This document shows positions 27,054-35,813 of a stretch of DNA of 64,000 bases, piece after piece (position 1 is the first letter of the stretch; each line of letters starts with the position of its first letter). Under the pieces are notes generated by a model that saw only the letters and a list, made by a program, of their open reading frames with translations, did no database searches and was not told where the DNA came from. Source of the stretch: DAIQON01 sp036787835 (GTDB lineage Bacteria; Patescibacteriota; Saccharimonadia; Saccharimonadales; UBA4665); the NCBI GenBank assembly GCA_036787835.1, contig DAIQON010000001.1, positions 1 to 64,000 on the forward strand, given 5' to 3'. Both the position numbers and the translations under genes were made by a program.

Positions 27054-27668
27054 CTAAGGTAATAGGCTTAATACAGAGTTATTTAGGTCAATTATTATTG
27101 TAGAGAGTGCACCTGTTAGTATTAGGCCAAAAATAATAAACAAACCATACGGTTCAATTGAACGCATAAAGCCTTGGACGCCCTCTGGGGCAAATGCATA
27201 TAGGACTCTCGAGCCATCAAGCGGTGGAATTGGCAGAATATTAAACACAAATAGGGCTACATTAAGTTGAGTGAATATTATCAAGAAGTTGGTAAGTTGT
27301 AGAGGCATAGTGCTATGCCTTAAAACCAAAGCCGCTATAAATGCCAAAATCAGATTCGAAACCGGCCCTGCTAGAGCTATTAAAGCACCGCCAAATTCAT
27401 TAAACTTCACCCTTGAAGGGTTAAATGGTACTGGCTTGGCTGCCAGTATAGGAACATGGAAGATTAGAAGGGTGATTATTGGTAGCAGAACGGTGGTAAT
27501 AGGGTCTATGTGCTTTAATGGGTTAATACTTAATCGGCCCATGTCTTGAGCTGTTGTATCACCTAGCTTAAAGCCGACAAATGCATGCATTGCTTCATGA
27601 ATCGATAACGAAACTATGATCGAAACGACTATGTAAACGATATTGATCCCGGAAAATGAATTTAGCAT
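27054..27668 (-). CDS. Site-2 protease family (M50) membrane metalloprotease
   Basis: A 204-residue integral membrane zinc protease. The metal site HEAMH lies in the first membrane helix and the second ligand motif is NILPIPPLDGSR (about residues 150-161), as in the short M50 family exemplified by SpoIVFB-like and YwhC proteins. It would cleave substrates within the membrane, for example anti-sigma factors. No PDZ domain is present. It is divergent from rpmB. Confidence 0.9.
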   Translation of the reverse strand: MLNSFSGINIVYIVVSIIVSLSIHEAMHAFVGFKLGDTTAQDMGRLSINPLKHIDPITTVLLPIITLLIFHVPILAAKPVPFNPSRVKFNEFGGALIALAGPVSNLILAFIAALVLRHSTMPLQLTNFLIIFTQLNVALFVFNILPIPPLDGSRVLYAFAPEGVQGFMRSIEPYGLFIIFGLILTGALSTIIIDLNNSVLSLLP

Positions 27669-27715
27669 TGATATATAGTATACCGTGCAAAATTAACTTA
27701 CGGTACATAGAATTG

Positions 27716-27744
27716 TTGACTTATACCCTATAAACCGCTACAAT
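27716..27744 (+). promoter_or_regulatory. rpmB promoter
   Basis: TTGACT (27716-27721), 17-base spacer, TACAAT (27739-27744), 26 bases before the ATG. Confidence 0.7.
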
Positions 27745-27770
27745 AACACCTTGAATCTAAGGAATTTATT

Positions 27771-27977
27771 ATGCAGAAATGTGATCTAACGGGAAAAGGC
27801 AAACAATACGGAAGTAACGTAAGCTTTAGCCAACGACATACCAAGAAAGTTTGGAAGCCTAATCTTCAAACTAAGACTATTCTAGTTGATGGTAAAAAAG
27901 TTACTCTTAAAGTTAGCACCCAAGCAATTAGAACCCTTAAGAAAAAGGGTCTCCTAATAACTCCCCAAAACTCTTAA
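27771..27977 (+). CDS. rpmB: 50S ribosomal protein L28
   Basis: A 68-residue basic protein with the L28 signature KCDLTGKGKQYGSNVSFSQR, KKVWKPNLQT and the Lys-rich end. Only one Cys is kept, so the zinc-binding form of L28 is lost. It has its own promoter and is convergent with the MBL-fold gene. Confidence 0.95.
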   Translation: MQKCDLTGKGKQYGSNVSFSQRHTKKVWKPNLQTKTILVDGKKVTLKVSTQAIRTLKKKGLLITPQNS

Positions 27978-27981
27978 AAAC

Positions 27982-28605
27982 TTAGGAAGTTTCTAAAATC
28001 ACTAACTGTGTAACATCGGTTAGATCGATTGGTTTTAGCTTCAATTTAGCAAGAGTCTCTTTTGGCTCCATGGCTAATTCTTTGATTGCAGCATCAAGTG
28101 CCCCCTGAGGAACCGGGTAATTTAACCCAGATTCTTTATAGTGCGTAGGGACGACAATTTTTGGCTCAATATCTCTAATTAACTTCTGGGCACCTATTGG
28201 ATCAAGGGTATACCCGCCGTTGCCCACAGGAACAAATAAGACGTCTATGGCTCCTACTTTTTCAAGCTGAGAGGCTGTGAGTTCTCCTAGAATATGACCG
28301 GTAACTAAAACGCTAATTTCATTGTTGAATATTTTAAACATGGTAACCACGTCGCCACTGTCATCATTGATGAACGGCTTTGCTTCAATTCCCATTACTG
28401 ACATAGTGCCAACTTCATATTCCCCGGGGCCATCAAATGTTAGCCGAGCAGTCTTTTTTTCAGGACTGTTACTGGTATACAGAGCGATATCTTCAGCTTT
28501 AGTAATGGATTTTTTACCTAGCTCGGCTAGATTATCGTCAATCACTACACGAGTATTCTTATAGCTAAAAGTTAGACAGTTTGCTCCGTAAAATTGTATA
28601 TCCAT
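27982..28605 (-). CDS. MBL-fold protein (metallo-beta-lactamase superfamily)
   Basis: A 207-residue protein of the MBL fold related to the UlaG/UPF0173 group: MDIQFYGANCLTFSYKN at the start, FDGPGEYEVG, VPVGNGGYTLDP and the late metal ligand VPTHY are visible. The canonical HxHxDH metal cluster is absent, so hydrolase activity is doubtful. It is the last gene of the thrS operon; its ATG lies 2 bases after the stop of the wHTH gene. Confidence 0.8.
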   Translation of the reverse strand: MDIQFYGANCLTFSYKNTRVVIDDNLAELGKKSITKAEDIALYTSNSPEKKTARLTFDGPGEYEVGTMSVMGIEAKPFINDDSGDVVTMFKIFNNEISVLVTGHILGELTASQLEKVGAIDVLFVPVGNGGYTLDPIGAQKLIRDIEPKIVVPTHYKESGLNYPVPQGALDAAIKELAMEPKETLAKLKLKPIDLTDVTQLVILETS

Positions 28606-28607
28606 TG

Positions 28608-29225
28608 TTACTCCTCTTCAGTTTCTTGTGATTCGCTTAATAATCCGTATACATCAACCAGAACTTGTTTCTTTGACCCAATTATTGAAATAGCAAAGCG
28701 ATCGTGAATTCCTTGGCGATATTTGAAGTCGTTCAGGCTCATTACTGAGTAACGAATTGACTTGTTTTCTTTCTTTTCAAGCTCATCAACATACTTTTGT
28801 AGGGCGTTAGGGTTAACATCCCCGACTATTAGTAAATCGATCCCGGAAGACTCATCTCTAGTAAATTGCCCAGTAAATACAGCCAGCTCAATATGGCCTA
28901 CTGTACTAAGGTCAATCGATGTTGCAACTTCTTCGCTATCCCCAGCAACTTTTTTGGTTGTCTTCGTTACGCCACCACTAAATATTTGATGCAAGGGATC
29001 ATAAAACTTATATTTCTGATTAACCTCGTAATATAGCTTATTGTTATTGCTATCGGACACAATAATGCCAATGCTTAATAGATTACTTAGTTCTCGACGA
29101 ACTGAGTTAATCTGCTCATCAATCTTACGTGTAATTTCTCGTACGTAAAATGATCGGTTTGGATTGCTATAAAATAACTGCAATAACTTAACACGTGTCT
29201 TTGACCCAAAGAGTTGCTCAATCAT
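28608..29225 (-). CDS. Winged-helix regulator with nucleotidyltransferase-like C-domain
   Basis: A 205-residue protein. Residues 1-70 form an ArsR/MarR-like winged helix (RVKLLQLFYSNPNRSFYVREI, INSVRRELSNLLSIGII). The C-terminal part (about 105-190) resembles a minimal nucleotidyltransferase fold with GIDLLIVGDV, but lacks the full GS...DxD site. This architecture occurs in small CPR genomes as an unassigned transcription factor. It lies between miaA and the MBL gene in the thrS operon. Confidence 0.7.
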   Translation of the reverse strand: MIEQLFGSKTRVKLLQLFYSNPNRSFYVREITRKIDEQINSVRRELSNLLSIGIIVSDSNNNKLYYEVNQKYKFYDPLHQIFSGGVTKTTKKVAGDSEEVATSIDLSTVGHIELAVFTGQFTRDESSGIDLLIVGDVNPNALQKYVDELEKKENKSIRYSVMSLNDFKYRQGIHDRFAISIIGSKKQVLVDVYGLLSESQETEEE

Positions 29226-29254
29226 TCTTTAATACTACCAAATTTTGTCGTCAA

Positions 29255-30136
29255 TTAAAAATGTCGACTGGATAAATGTGTTGTTGCTAGGTCAACGATT
29301 TCTTCTAAATTTATAGGTTGAGGATACCAATGAATACTTTTATTTCGCTTAAACCAGGCGCGTTGTTTCTTTGCCAAATTTGAAGTCGCGGTAATGATTT
29401 GTTGGTGTGTTTCTTCTAGATTTTTTGTACCATCAATGTACCCGTGCCACTGTTTATAGCCCACGCCTTTTAATGCCTCACAGCTCCAGCCGTAGTCCGC
29501 CACCAAAGATCTCACCTCTGCCTCCAGTCCAGCGGAAATCATACTGTCTACACGTTTAACTATTAGCTCCTTAAGTTCCTGAGAATCCCTACTCACACCA
29601 ACCACTAAAGTATTGTCTCTAAGTGGGTCGATTGATGGCTTTGCACCTTCTGACTCAATTAGCCTAATTAATCGCCGCTTATTTCTTGTATCTATATTTT
29701 CTAAGGGCAACCGCTTTACTGAGATAATATCGAGTAATTCGTATAGCGACTTCTCGTTAAGCTTTTCTCTTAGTCTACGGTCTCCGGCCTCTAAAAAGCC
29801 ATAATTGAAGATGACGCTATCTATATACAGTCCGCTTCCACCAACCATTATCGGCAGTTTACCGCGCCCATCTATCTCCTCAACAGCCTTAATAGCCAGC
29901 CTTTTATATACGGCTGCAGTAAACTCTTCATCTGGATCAACTATATCTATTAAGTGATGCGGCACTAACTTTCTGTCAGCTTCATTCGGTTTATCTGTCC
30001 CGATATCAACCCCTCTACGAACAGTCCAAGAATCAGCACAGATGATTTCACCATTTAGCTGCTCCGCAAGCTCCATGGCTAGTTTTGATTTACCTGAGGC
30101 AGTTTCACCCAAAATTACTAACAGTGGACTAGTCAT
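29255..30136 (-). CDS. miaA: tRNA dimethylallyltransferase
   Basis: Transfers a dimethylallyl group to A37 of tRNAs that read UNN codons. The P-loop GETASGKS, DSWTVRRGVDIGTDKP and VGGSGLYIDSV segments are diagnostic. I use the ATG at 30136 (293 residues), because AGGAG lies 7 bases before it; an upstream in-frame ATG at 30166 adds ten residues but has no such signal. The start overlaps the end of the ATL gene by 8 bases, so it is coupled within the thrS operon. Confidence 0.95.
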   Translation of the reverse strand: MTSPLLVILGETASGKSKLAMELAEQLNGEIICADSWTVRRGVDIGTDKPNEADRKLVPHHLIDIVDPDEEFTAAVYKRLAIKAVEEIDGRGKLPIMVGGSGLYIDSVIFNYGFLEAGDRRLREKLNEKSLYELLDIISVKRLPLENIDTRNKRRLIRLIESEGAKPSIDPLRDNTLVVGVSRDSQELKELIVKRVDSMISAGLEAEVRSLVADYGWSCEALKGVGYKQWHGYIDGTKNLEETHQQIITATSNLAKKQRAWFKRNKSIHWYPQPINLEEIVDLATTHLSSRHF

Positions 30137-30455
30137 TTTCTGCTCCTGGTCTGTATAGATACTCACTCAAGTCGAGCTTATTCTCCTCATTAAAGTTAAT
30201 ACCTTCCGCTTCTAGGCTCTTTTGGTGCGATATTTTCCCACCTGGGTATCCACTCGCTAAACCACCACTGTGGTTTACGACTCTCTGCCATGGCAGTTCT
30301 GGATCACCAAAATGCGCTATGCCGCCTACTATTCTGGCACTACTGGCATTGCCACAAAGTGCTGCAATCTGACCGTAAGTCATTACCATGCCTTTTGGTA
30401 TGCCGGCAACAACTGATTCGACACGTTGCCTGAAGCTATATGCATTCTGATTCAT
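30129..30455 (-). CDS. Alkyltransferase-like (ATL) DNA damage-recognition protein
   Basis: A 108-residue MGMT-fold protein with the DNA-binding HTH (MTYGQIAALCGNASSARIVG) and the active-site strand PWQRVVN. True methyltransferases have PCHRV; here the Cys is Trp, as in ATL proteins, which bind O6-alkylguanine and hand it to nucleotide excision repair. The next residue is Gln rather than His, a further deviation. It is the second gene of the thrS operon and overlaps miaA. Confidence 0.88.
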   Translation of the reverse strand: MNQNAYSFRQRVESVVAGIPKGMVMTYGQIAALCGNASSARIVGGIAHFGDPELPWQRVVNHSGGLASGYPGGKISHQKSLEAEGINFNEENKLDLSEYLYRPGAEND

Positions 30456-30475
30456 TTTTCGTTAGGTATTGATTA

Positions 30476-32329
30476 CTAGACTTCTACCGTAAGAGATGAA
30501 GTCGTGACTCTACTTCTATGTTCTTCGCTAACTGTACGAATGAAATTGTCAATTGGTAGCTCTTTAGCCGGCTTATTGTTAGCCAGATCTTGGCGAATTC
30601 GCGGTGTAACGTTTCCTGTCTCGATTTCCTTACCGCCAATCACTATTACATACGGTACTTTCATGATCTCGGCATTACGGATCTTTTTGCCTACGGATTC
30701 ATTATCGTTGTCTACTTCAAGCCTAATCCCCGCCTGTTTTGCTTTATCACTAACCTGATTAGCAAAATTAACAACTTCATCAGACTGATTAAGCGTTATT
30801 AGTCTGACCTGCTCCGGTGCAACCCAAACCGGAAATTTACCGGCTGTGTGTTCAATATATACGCTCAGAAATCTTTCAATTGACCCGAGGATAGCCTTAT
30901 GAATCATCGCAGGACGTTGTTTATGTCCTTCACTATCTGTGTATTCTAGGTTAAACCTCTCAGGCATTACGAAATCTAATTGTATAGTGGCACACTGCCA
31001 ACGTCTGTTTAGAGCGTCTGAAACATAGATATCAATCTTTGGACCATAGAAAGCGGCCTCACCTAACTCAATCTTATAGTCCAGCTCTTCTTCTTTGGCA
31101 ATCTTCTCCATTATTGTTTGAGCCTTTTCCCATGGCTCAATATCCCCAAAATACCGATCTGAATCGTCTCTGAAGGATAGCTCAATACTCAATGACATAT
31201 CTAGGGTTTTGTACATCTGCTTAACCATCTTTATTACAGCATGCACCTCATCATCTATCTGATCGTGCGTTACAAAAGCATGAGAGTCATCTTGGGTTAG
31301 TGAGCGTACGCGAGATAAGCCATGCAGTTCCCCGCTCTTTTCGTCTCTATACATAGTAGTAGTTTCCATATACCTCTGAGGCATATCTCTGTAACTGCGT
31401 GGGCGACTAGCAAAGATTTGGGTCACGTGAGGGCAGTTCATTGGCTTAATCATAAACAGGTCATCAGATTCGACGCTAGTAACATCAAATCTTTCAGGGT
31501 ACTTATCGTAATGACCTGAGGTCTTGTACAGATCAATTCGGCTAATATGCGGCGCCCAAATTTCCTGATAGCCGCCAGCTACCTGAAGCTCCTCGGAGTA
31601 TTTAATTAGCTCTTTACGAAGAACCGTCCCTCTTGGTGTAAATAGCGGCAATCCTGGACCTATAAGATCTGATAAGTGATAAAGGTCAAGTTCCTGGCCT
31701 AAACGTCGATGGTCACGCTTCTTAGCTTCTTCTAGCCTCATAAGATAATCGTCGAGTTCTTGCTGAGTATCAAAGGCTGCTCCATACACACGTTGCATTT
31801 GGGCATTCTTATCATTACCTCTCCAATAAGCACCGCTGACTCTCATCAGCTTAAACTTACCAACCTTGGCAGTTGATTCTACGTGGGGACCCCTACAGAG
31901 GTCTGTAAAGTCACCATCCGCATAGAAAGATACTTCCTCGACTTTTGTGTCACTACCAGATTCTAGCCCAAGATCTGCAGCATCAATCTCATTTGCTAGG
32001 GTTGTCCCAGACCGTTTTAAATCATTCAATAGATCTACTTTGTATGGCTGAGCTGCCTCGACGGCCCAAGAAATAGCTTCATCGATTGGCTTAATTGACT
32101 TAATAAATGCTAGGTCTTGTTTAATTATTGCTTTCATCTCAGACTCAATGTCTGCGAAGTCATCTTCTGACAGCTGTCTATCTCCTAGGTCAATATCGTA
32201 GTAAAAGCCATCTTCTACTACCGGACCAACTCCAAACTTTACGTCATTATATAGGTGCATGAGGGCTGTTGCTAGAATGTGTGCCAAGGAATGGCGCATA
32301 GCGTATAAATTGTCGTCTGTTGTAGCCAT
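30476..32329 (-). CDS. thrS: Threonyl-tRNA synthetase without TGS domain
   Basis: A 617-residue class II synthetase charging tRNA-Thr. It starts at once with the editing domain (MRHSLAHILATAL supplies the HxxxH zinc/editing motif), lacking the N-terminal TGS domain of most bacterial enzymes. The catalytic domain has GPGLPLFTPRG (motif 1 region), MYRDEKSGELHGLSRVRSL (motif 2) and GSIERFLSVYIEH (motif 3), followed by an anticodon-binding domain. It is the first gene of a five-gene operon, behind a T-box-like leader with a terminator. Confidence 0.96.
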   Translation of the reverse strand: MATTDDNLYAMRHSLAHILATALMHLYNDVKFGVGPVVEDGFYYDIDLGDRQLSEDDFADIESEMKAIIKQDLAFIKSIKPIDEAISWAVEAAQPYKVDLLNDLKRSGTTLANEIDAADLGLESGSDTKVEEVSFYADGDFTDLCRGPHVESTAKVGKFKLMRVSGAYWRGNDKNAQMQRVYGAAFDTQQELDDYLMRLEEAKKRDHRRLGQELDLYHLSDLIGPGLPLFTPRGTVLRKELIKYSEELQVAGGYQEIWAPHISRIDLYKTSGHYDKYPERFDVTSVESDDLFMIKPMNCPHVTQIFASRPRSYRDMPQRYMETTTMYRDEKSGELHGLSRVRSLTQDDSHAFVTHDQIDDEVHAVIKMVKQMYKTLDMSLSIELSFRDDSDRYFGDIEPWEKAQTIMEKIAKEEELDYKIELGEAAFYGPKIDIYVSDALNRRWQCATIQLDFVMPERFNLEYTDSEGHKQRPAMIHKAILGSIERFLSVYIEHTAGKFPVWVAPEQVRLITLNQSDEVVNFANQVSDKAKQAGIRLEVDNDNESVGKKIRNAEIMKVPYVIVIGGKEIETGNVTPRIRQDLANNKPAKELPIDNFIRTVSEEHRSRVTTSSLTVEV

Positions 32330-32347
32330 ATATCTCTTTCAGGTATT

Positions 32348-32540
32348 AAAAAACGCGCCTATATCTATTTAAATGATCTCGCATGTCATTCAAATACTAT
32401 CATTAGCGCGCTTCGGGCCCTATTAATGGGCGGTTCCACCGAAACATTTTACTCCTCCTGATTACGTTAACGCACGTAGCAGGCATCCCCACGAAGTTCC
32501 CCGGTTAGTTAGACCGTCTCAACACTTGTAAATATTGTAT
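32348..32540 (-). promoter_or_regulatory. T-box-like leader of thrS
   Basis: The minus strand carries GGTGGAACCGCC (complement of 32428-32441), the sequence of the T-box that pairs with the tRNA acceptor end, followed by a long stem (GCGCGC near 32406-32411 with GGCGCG near 32354-32359) and TTTTTT. This is the antiterminator/terminator layout of tRNA-sensing leaders, fitting a synthetase gene. A full stem I with a Thr specifier codon could not be drawn with confidence. Confidence 0.5.
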
Positions 32541-32552
32541 CACTATATAAAA

Positions 32553-32592
32553 CAAAAAACGATTGAATGATCTCGCATGTCATTCAATCGTT
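32553..32592 (-). terminator. Second terminator upstream of the thrS leader
   Basis: A perfect 13-bp stem (32558-32570 with 32580-32592), 9-base loop CATGCGAGA on the minus strand, then TTTTTT. The GAATGA-CATGCGAGA-TCATT core recurs in the thrS terminator at 32372-32394. Confidence 0.75.
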
Positions 32593-32828
32593 ATCCCCGT
32601 TTTACTGACGGCTGTTCAAAACAGTCTCGGCAAAACTTCACCTGTAATGGAGTACTATAGCAAGGTTAGTAATATAAGGCTAGTACATTAATGTCGTAAT
32701 TCCTACACTCCCCATGGGGATAAGTATTACTACACTTCAACGCCTTATATGGTGTCATGTAATAACTCTTCAATTTATATAGCATAGCCTATATAATCAA
32801 TACATAAGTCACTTAGTAATTAGAAAAT
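32593..32828. other. Upstream leader segment before the second thrS terminator
   Basis: No gene seen. On the minus strand, GTTTT...AAAAC encloses a CTGTT/AACAG hairpin just before the 32553-32592 terminator, so this may be a second, tandem regulatory RNA. A TATAGT box lies near 32655. Confidence 0.4.
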
Positions 32829-32905
32829 GGGCGATTAGCTCATTCGGCTAGAGCGCTTCCTTGACGTGGAAGAGGTGAGAGGTTCGAATCCTCTATCGCC
32901 CACCA
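32829..32905 (+). tRNA. tRNA-Val (anticodon GAC)
   Basis: A 77-base cloverleaf with acceptor GGGCGAT/ATCGCCC, anticodon loop TTGACGT, T-arm GTTCGAATC and encoded CCA. Confidence 0.96.
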
Positions 32906-32982
32906 ATCTCATTTTTTAATAATATACGTGCCTTAACACCTTAGAACAGGTCATTTTACGACACTAGTTTATCGAACCAGAC

Positions 32983-33011
32983 TTGACTCACACTAATCTA
33001 TTTGATAACAT
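32983..33011 (+). promoter_or_regulatory. Promoter of the 177-nt RNA
   Basis: TTGACT (32983-32988), 17-base spacer, TAACAT (33006-33011); expected start near 33018. Confidence 0.7.
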
Positions 33012-33017
33012 AGTCCG

Positions 33018-33194
33018 GTTAAACAAAGGGATTGGGTGAGTACATCAACCATAAGTGTTTTAGACACTTTTCAGTTGTTTTATGAGGAACTAGTTTCTTC
33101 AAAACCAACGAATCGAGTTCGACGATTACGAACTAGCTAACAGATTAAGTTATGCGAATTATCATAGCCTCTACATAGTAGAGGCTATTTTTTA
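33018..33194 (+). ncRNA. Unclassified structured RNA of about 177 nt
   Basis: A gene-free segment with its own promoter and terminator. Hairpins visible in order: AAGTGT/ACACTT, a longer arm GTTG-TTTT...AAAA-CCAAC enclosing GAGGAA/TTTCTTC, AGTTCG/CGAACT with a 7-base loop, and the terminator. It lies between tRNA-Val and the nrdR-like gene. It matches no tRNA, SRP, tmRNA or RNase P pattern; the size would fit 6S RNA, but the long closing helix of 6S is not seen. Confidence 0.55.
33162..33194 (+). terminator. Terminator of the 177-nt RNA
   Basis: ATAGCCTCTAC pairs with GTAGAGGCTAT over 11 bases around a short loop, followed by TTTTTT. Confidence 0.8.
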
Positions 33195-33255
33195 TCCCCT
33201 GTATTTTTATGGTTGTCCACTAGTATTTTTTATAGCTGTATGTCAATATGTTGTC

Positions 33256-33666
33256 ATGGTTTGTATATATTGTGGTTCGAAAACATCTATTGTTAACTCC
33301 AGGCACTGGCAAAGAAATAACGCCACATGGCGACGCAGACAATGCAATAAATGCCATGCAATCTTTACGACAAGTGAATTAGCACAATATGATAGCCTTT
33401 GGACGGTCATAAAGCCCGATTTAAAGGCTTTAAGCCCGTTTCTGAGGGATAAGCTCTATATATCTATATATGACAGCTGTAAGCACCGAAAAAGCGCCAT
33501 AAGTGATGCGGCAGGTTTAACAGATACAGCAATGAATAAACTTAGGGGTAAAGTAAAGAATGGCTCGATTAATATATCTGACATCAGGCAGATAACCTAC
33601 AACACGGTTAGTAAGCTTGATAATGCATCAGGCGTCTACTATCGGGCTTACCATGGCCCTATTTAG
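33256..33666 (+). CDS. nrdR: Divergent NrdR-like transcriptional repressor
   Basis: A 136-residue protein with the NrdR zinc ribbon (CIYCGS...WRRRQCNKCHAIFTT, residues 3-40) followed by a shortened ATP-cone-like domain (about 48-130). NrdR represses ribonucleotide reductase genes when dATP is bound. The usual DSR after the first CxxC pair and the ATP-cone basic patch are only partly kept, so nucleotide binding is uncertain. No nrd gene is in the window. The end overlaps the convergent glycosyltransferase gene. Confidence 0.75.
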   Translation: MVCIYCGSKTSIVNSRHWQRNNATWRRRQCNKCHAIFTTSELAQYDSLWTVIKPDLKALSPFLRDKLYISIYDSCKHRKSAISDAAGLTDTAMNKLRGKVKNGSINISDIRQITYNTVSKLDNASGVYYRAYHGPI

Positions 33667-35296
33667 GATTATCCGGATCAGCTTCTGAGCTGACTACATT
33701 ACCGGAGGATGTAATCATTGCATGTTCGGTTACATCGAACTTACTTAGATATCTTTTAAACATTAGCCTGGTCTGAGAGTTAAAGGCTGCCAATGAGCCA
33801 TAAACAATACTAATAAACGGCGCCAGAACCCATTGGAATATCATGATCAGTGATCGGTGACGCTTATATCGAGCTGGCCTAGGCGGTAAGGTTACTAAAC
33901 AAACATACACTGAAACAAGCAGCCCCAGGATACCAATCTGCTGAATACGACTAACTATCTGGGGAAGCTCGGTGGCGGCAAAACTTTGAGGGTGGAAGAA
34001 TGAAGGGATAAATGCAGCACCAAAGACCAAAACAGTACCCGTTGCCCAAGTTACGTGGCCTTCAAGAGTCCTGAGTAATTTTGCGAGTACATCGTATTTT
34101 GATGCCTTATTCTTATGAAAAAAGCCCTTATCCGCAATATATGCCACGTCAGAAGCTCCATATGTCCACCTGCGAAGTTGAATAAACTGAGCCCTCAAGG
34201 TTCGGATATAGCCATCAGCTAACACCGCATCTTGGTAGATTGGGATGCTTATCGGGTATACCCTATAGTCTCCATCATACCTAAAGTAGCTACGCCAAAA
34301 GTGATGACCATCCTCTACTACTGTTCTGGTGCTCCAAAAGTCCATATCGATTAATGACCGCATCGATTGTGCATGGGCAGAAAAGTTTCTTTGAAGATGA
34401 GGCCTCTTCGAAAGGACAATATAAAACAGGTTATTACTGGTCGCAATCACCCGCATCATTGTAGGCACATCCCAAATATTATTTGTAAACATTGGCAGTG
34501 GCTGAAATGACGCTCTCAAAGGGTTTGGCACTATGCAAAATAGATAGCTCAGCCCTGAGAAATACTTCTTATTTGGCCTATTATCTGCATCCAAGGTTGT
34601 AACCAGGACCTTCTCAGGCGGAATTTTCTTCTCTTCCAAGTAAAGTTTTAGTTGCCTGCCGGCATGGGTTATATTGCCGCCCTTGCCTACTATTTCACCA
34701 GGGATATTTGCAGGGTGTTGAAATGCCATTGCATCCATAAACTTATCTGAATAATCTTTTACCAGCTGACTAACACGGTCTTTAGTGTCCTGGCCTGCTC
34801 TTCCTTCATAGGCAAAAACAAGAATTATTTTTTTACTATCATAATCACTGTCTATAATCGATTGAATTGTCAGCTCTAAAATCTCTCGGCTTTCGTTTAC
34901 CGTAGCTATCATCGCTACGTGAACAATATCGCTCGGCTTATAGGAAACAGCGTAGGATTGATTGCGTTTAATATTGTCTATATGCCAAGTGGGCCGTAAT
35001 ACCTTTTTATCCGACACTCTGCCAAGTTCAAGGTCCTCGTTGAACGCTACCCAGTTAAGCTTTAGGTGTTGCTTCATAGTTATATAGCCCTGAATTGCCC
35101 GGAAAACAAAACCTATTGATCTAACAAAATAGATAATAAGGTAGGCGAGAATAAAGACCACAGCCGCATTTACATTAACTATCGTAAGGATTATTGGCAA
35201 AAATAATAACGACCAACTTAGTGCTCCGGGTAGTATTTCAAAAAATCTATAGTGACCTTTTCGGTCTTTCTCGAATGGTATTTCTAAGTCAGTCAT
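33659..35296 (-). CDS. Membrane family-2 glycosyltransferase
   Basis: A 545-residue processive-type GT2 enzyme. Two N-terminal membrane helices (about 20-60), then the GT-A domain with ATVNESREILELTIQSI, the DxD site TLDADNRP, TVVEDGHHFW and QLRRWTYGA (the QxxRW motif of polymerising GT2s such as cellulose or hyaluronan synthases), then about four C-terminal membrane helices. It should make or export a surface polysaccharide. The 121-residue membrane protein at 35298-35663 lies immediately upstream and is probably co-transcribed. Confidence 0.88.
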   Translation of the reverse strand: MTDLEIPFEKDRKGHYRFFEILPGALSWSLLFLPIILTIVNVNAAVVFILAYLIIYFVRSIGFVFRAIQGYITMKQHLKLNWVAFNEDLELGRVSDKKVLRPTWHIDNIKRNQSYAVSYKPSDIVHVAMIATVNESREILELTIQSIIDSDYDSKKIILVFAYEGRAGQDTKDRVSQLVKDYSDKFMDAMAFQHPANIPGEIVGKGGNITHAGRQLKLYLEEKKIPPEKVLVTTLDADNRPNKKYFSGLSYLFCIVPNPLRASFQPLPMFTNNIWDVPTMMRVIATSNNLFYIVLSKRPHLQRNFSAHAQSMRSLIDMDFWSTRTVVEDGHHFWRSYFRYDGDYRVYPISIPIYQDAVLADGYIRTLRAQFIQLRRWTYGASDVAYIADKGFFHKNKASKYDVLAKLLRTLEGHVTWATGTVLVFGAAFIPSFFHPQSFAATELPQIVSRIQQIGILGLLVSVYVCLVTLPPRPARYKRHRSLIMIFQWVLAPFISIVYGSLAAFNSQTRLMFKRYLSKFDVTEHAMITSSGNVVSSEADPDNPK

Positions 35297-35297
35297 T

Positions 35298-35663
35298 TTA
35301 CCTTAATACCAAGAGTGCATTACTAACGGTAAGTGTAAGTATTTGCAAAAGTACCCCAAGCCCTAGAATAGTAACGCTTAATTGTCGATGAATTGGGTAC
35401 GACTTAATGCTGAGACTGATGTGTGTAACTAGAACTATAAATGAGAAAACTATGAAAGCAAGAAGCTCAGTAACACCACCAGTCATAAATTTATTCAGAG
35501 CATTTGGGTCTGAGCAATCTCTACAAGCCACTATATAGTTTGTGCTGTGACCGCTGCTTAATCGAACTAGGACAAAAATTGTCACCAAAAGACAAAGAAA
35601 TATATTAATGCTTACAAGCAATAAAATATAGTGATCATGAAAATACTTGCGAGAAATTGCCAT
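35298..35663 (-). CDS. Four-helix membrane protein paired with the glycosyltransferase
   Basis: A 121-residue protein with four hydrophobic segments (about 10-32, 52-78, 86-104 and 105-120). Its stop codon directly precedes the ATG of the GT2 gene (1 base apart), so they form a two-gene unit. No named family recognised. Confidence 0.65.
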   Translation of the reverse strand: MAISRKYFHDHYILLLVSINIFLCLLVTIFVLVRLSSGHSTNYIVACRDCSDPNALNKFMTGGVTELLAFIVFSFIVLVTHISLSIKSYPIHRQLSVTILGLGVLLQILTLTVSNALLVLR

Positions 35664-35724
35664 AGGATAAGATCTATTCTAGCATTAATAGCCGTAAATT
35701 AATTTAGAAATTTTTTACTAAAAT

Positions 35725-35799
35725 TGGTGCGGGTGGCGGGAATCGAACCCGCTTCTCAGCCTTGGGAAGGCTACATAATAGCCGTTATACGACACCCGC
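35725..35799 (-). tRNA. tRNA-Gly (anticodon CCC)
   Basis: A 75-base cloverleaf with acceptor GCGGGTG/CACCCGC, anticodon loop TTCCCAA, T-arm GGTTCGATTCC and encoded CCA. Confidence 0.96.
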
Positions 35800-35813
35800 C
35801 GATTATTAGCACA

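Noticed and set aside
27982..28605. Active metallo-beta-lactamase hydrolase
   Set aside because: The HxHxDH metal motif is missing, so only fold membership is claimed.
32372..32592. DNA uptake sequence doubling as terminator
   Set aside because: The shared core CATGCGAGA occurs only in the two neighbouring thrS-leader hairpins and was not noticed elsewhere.
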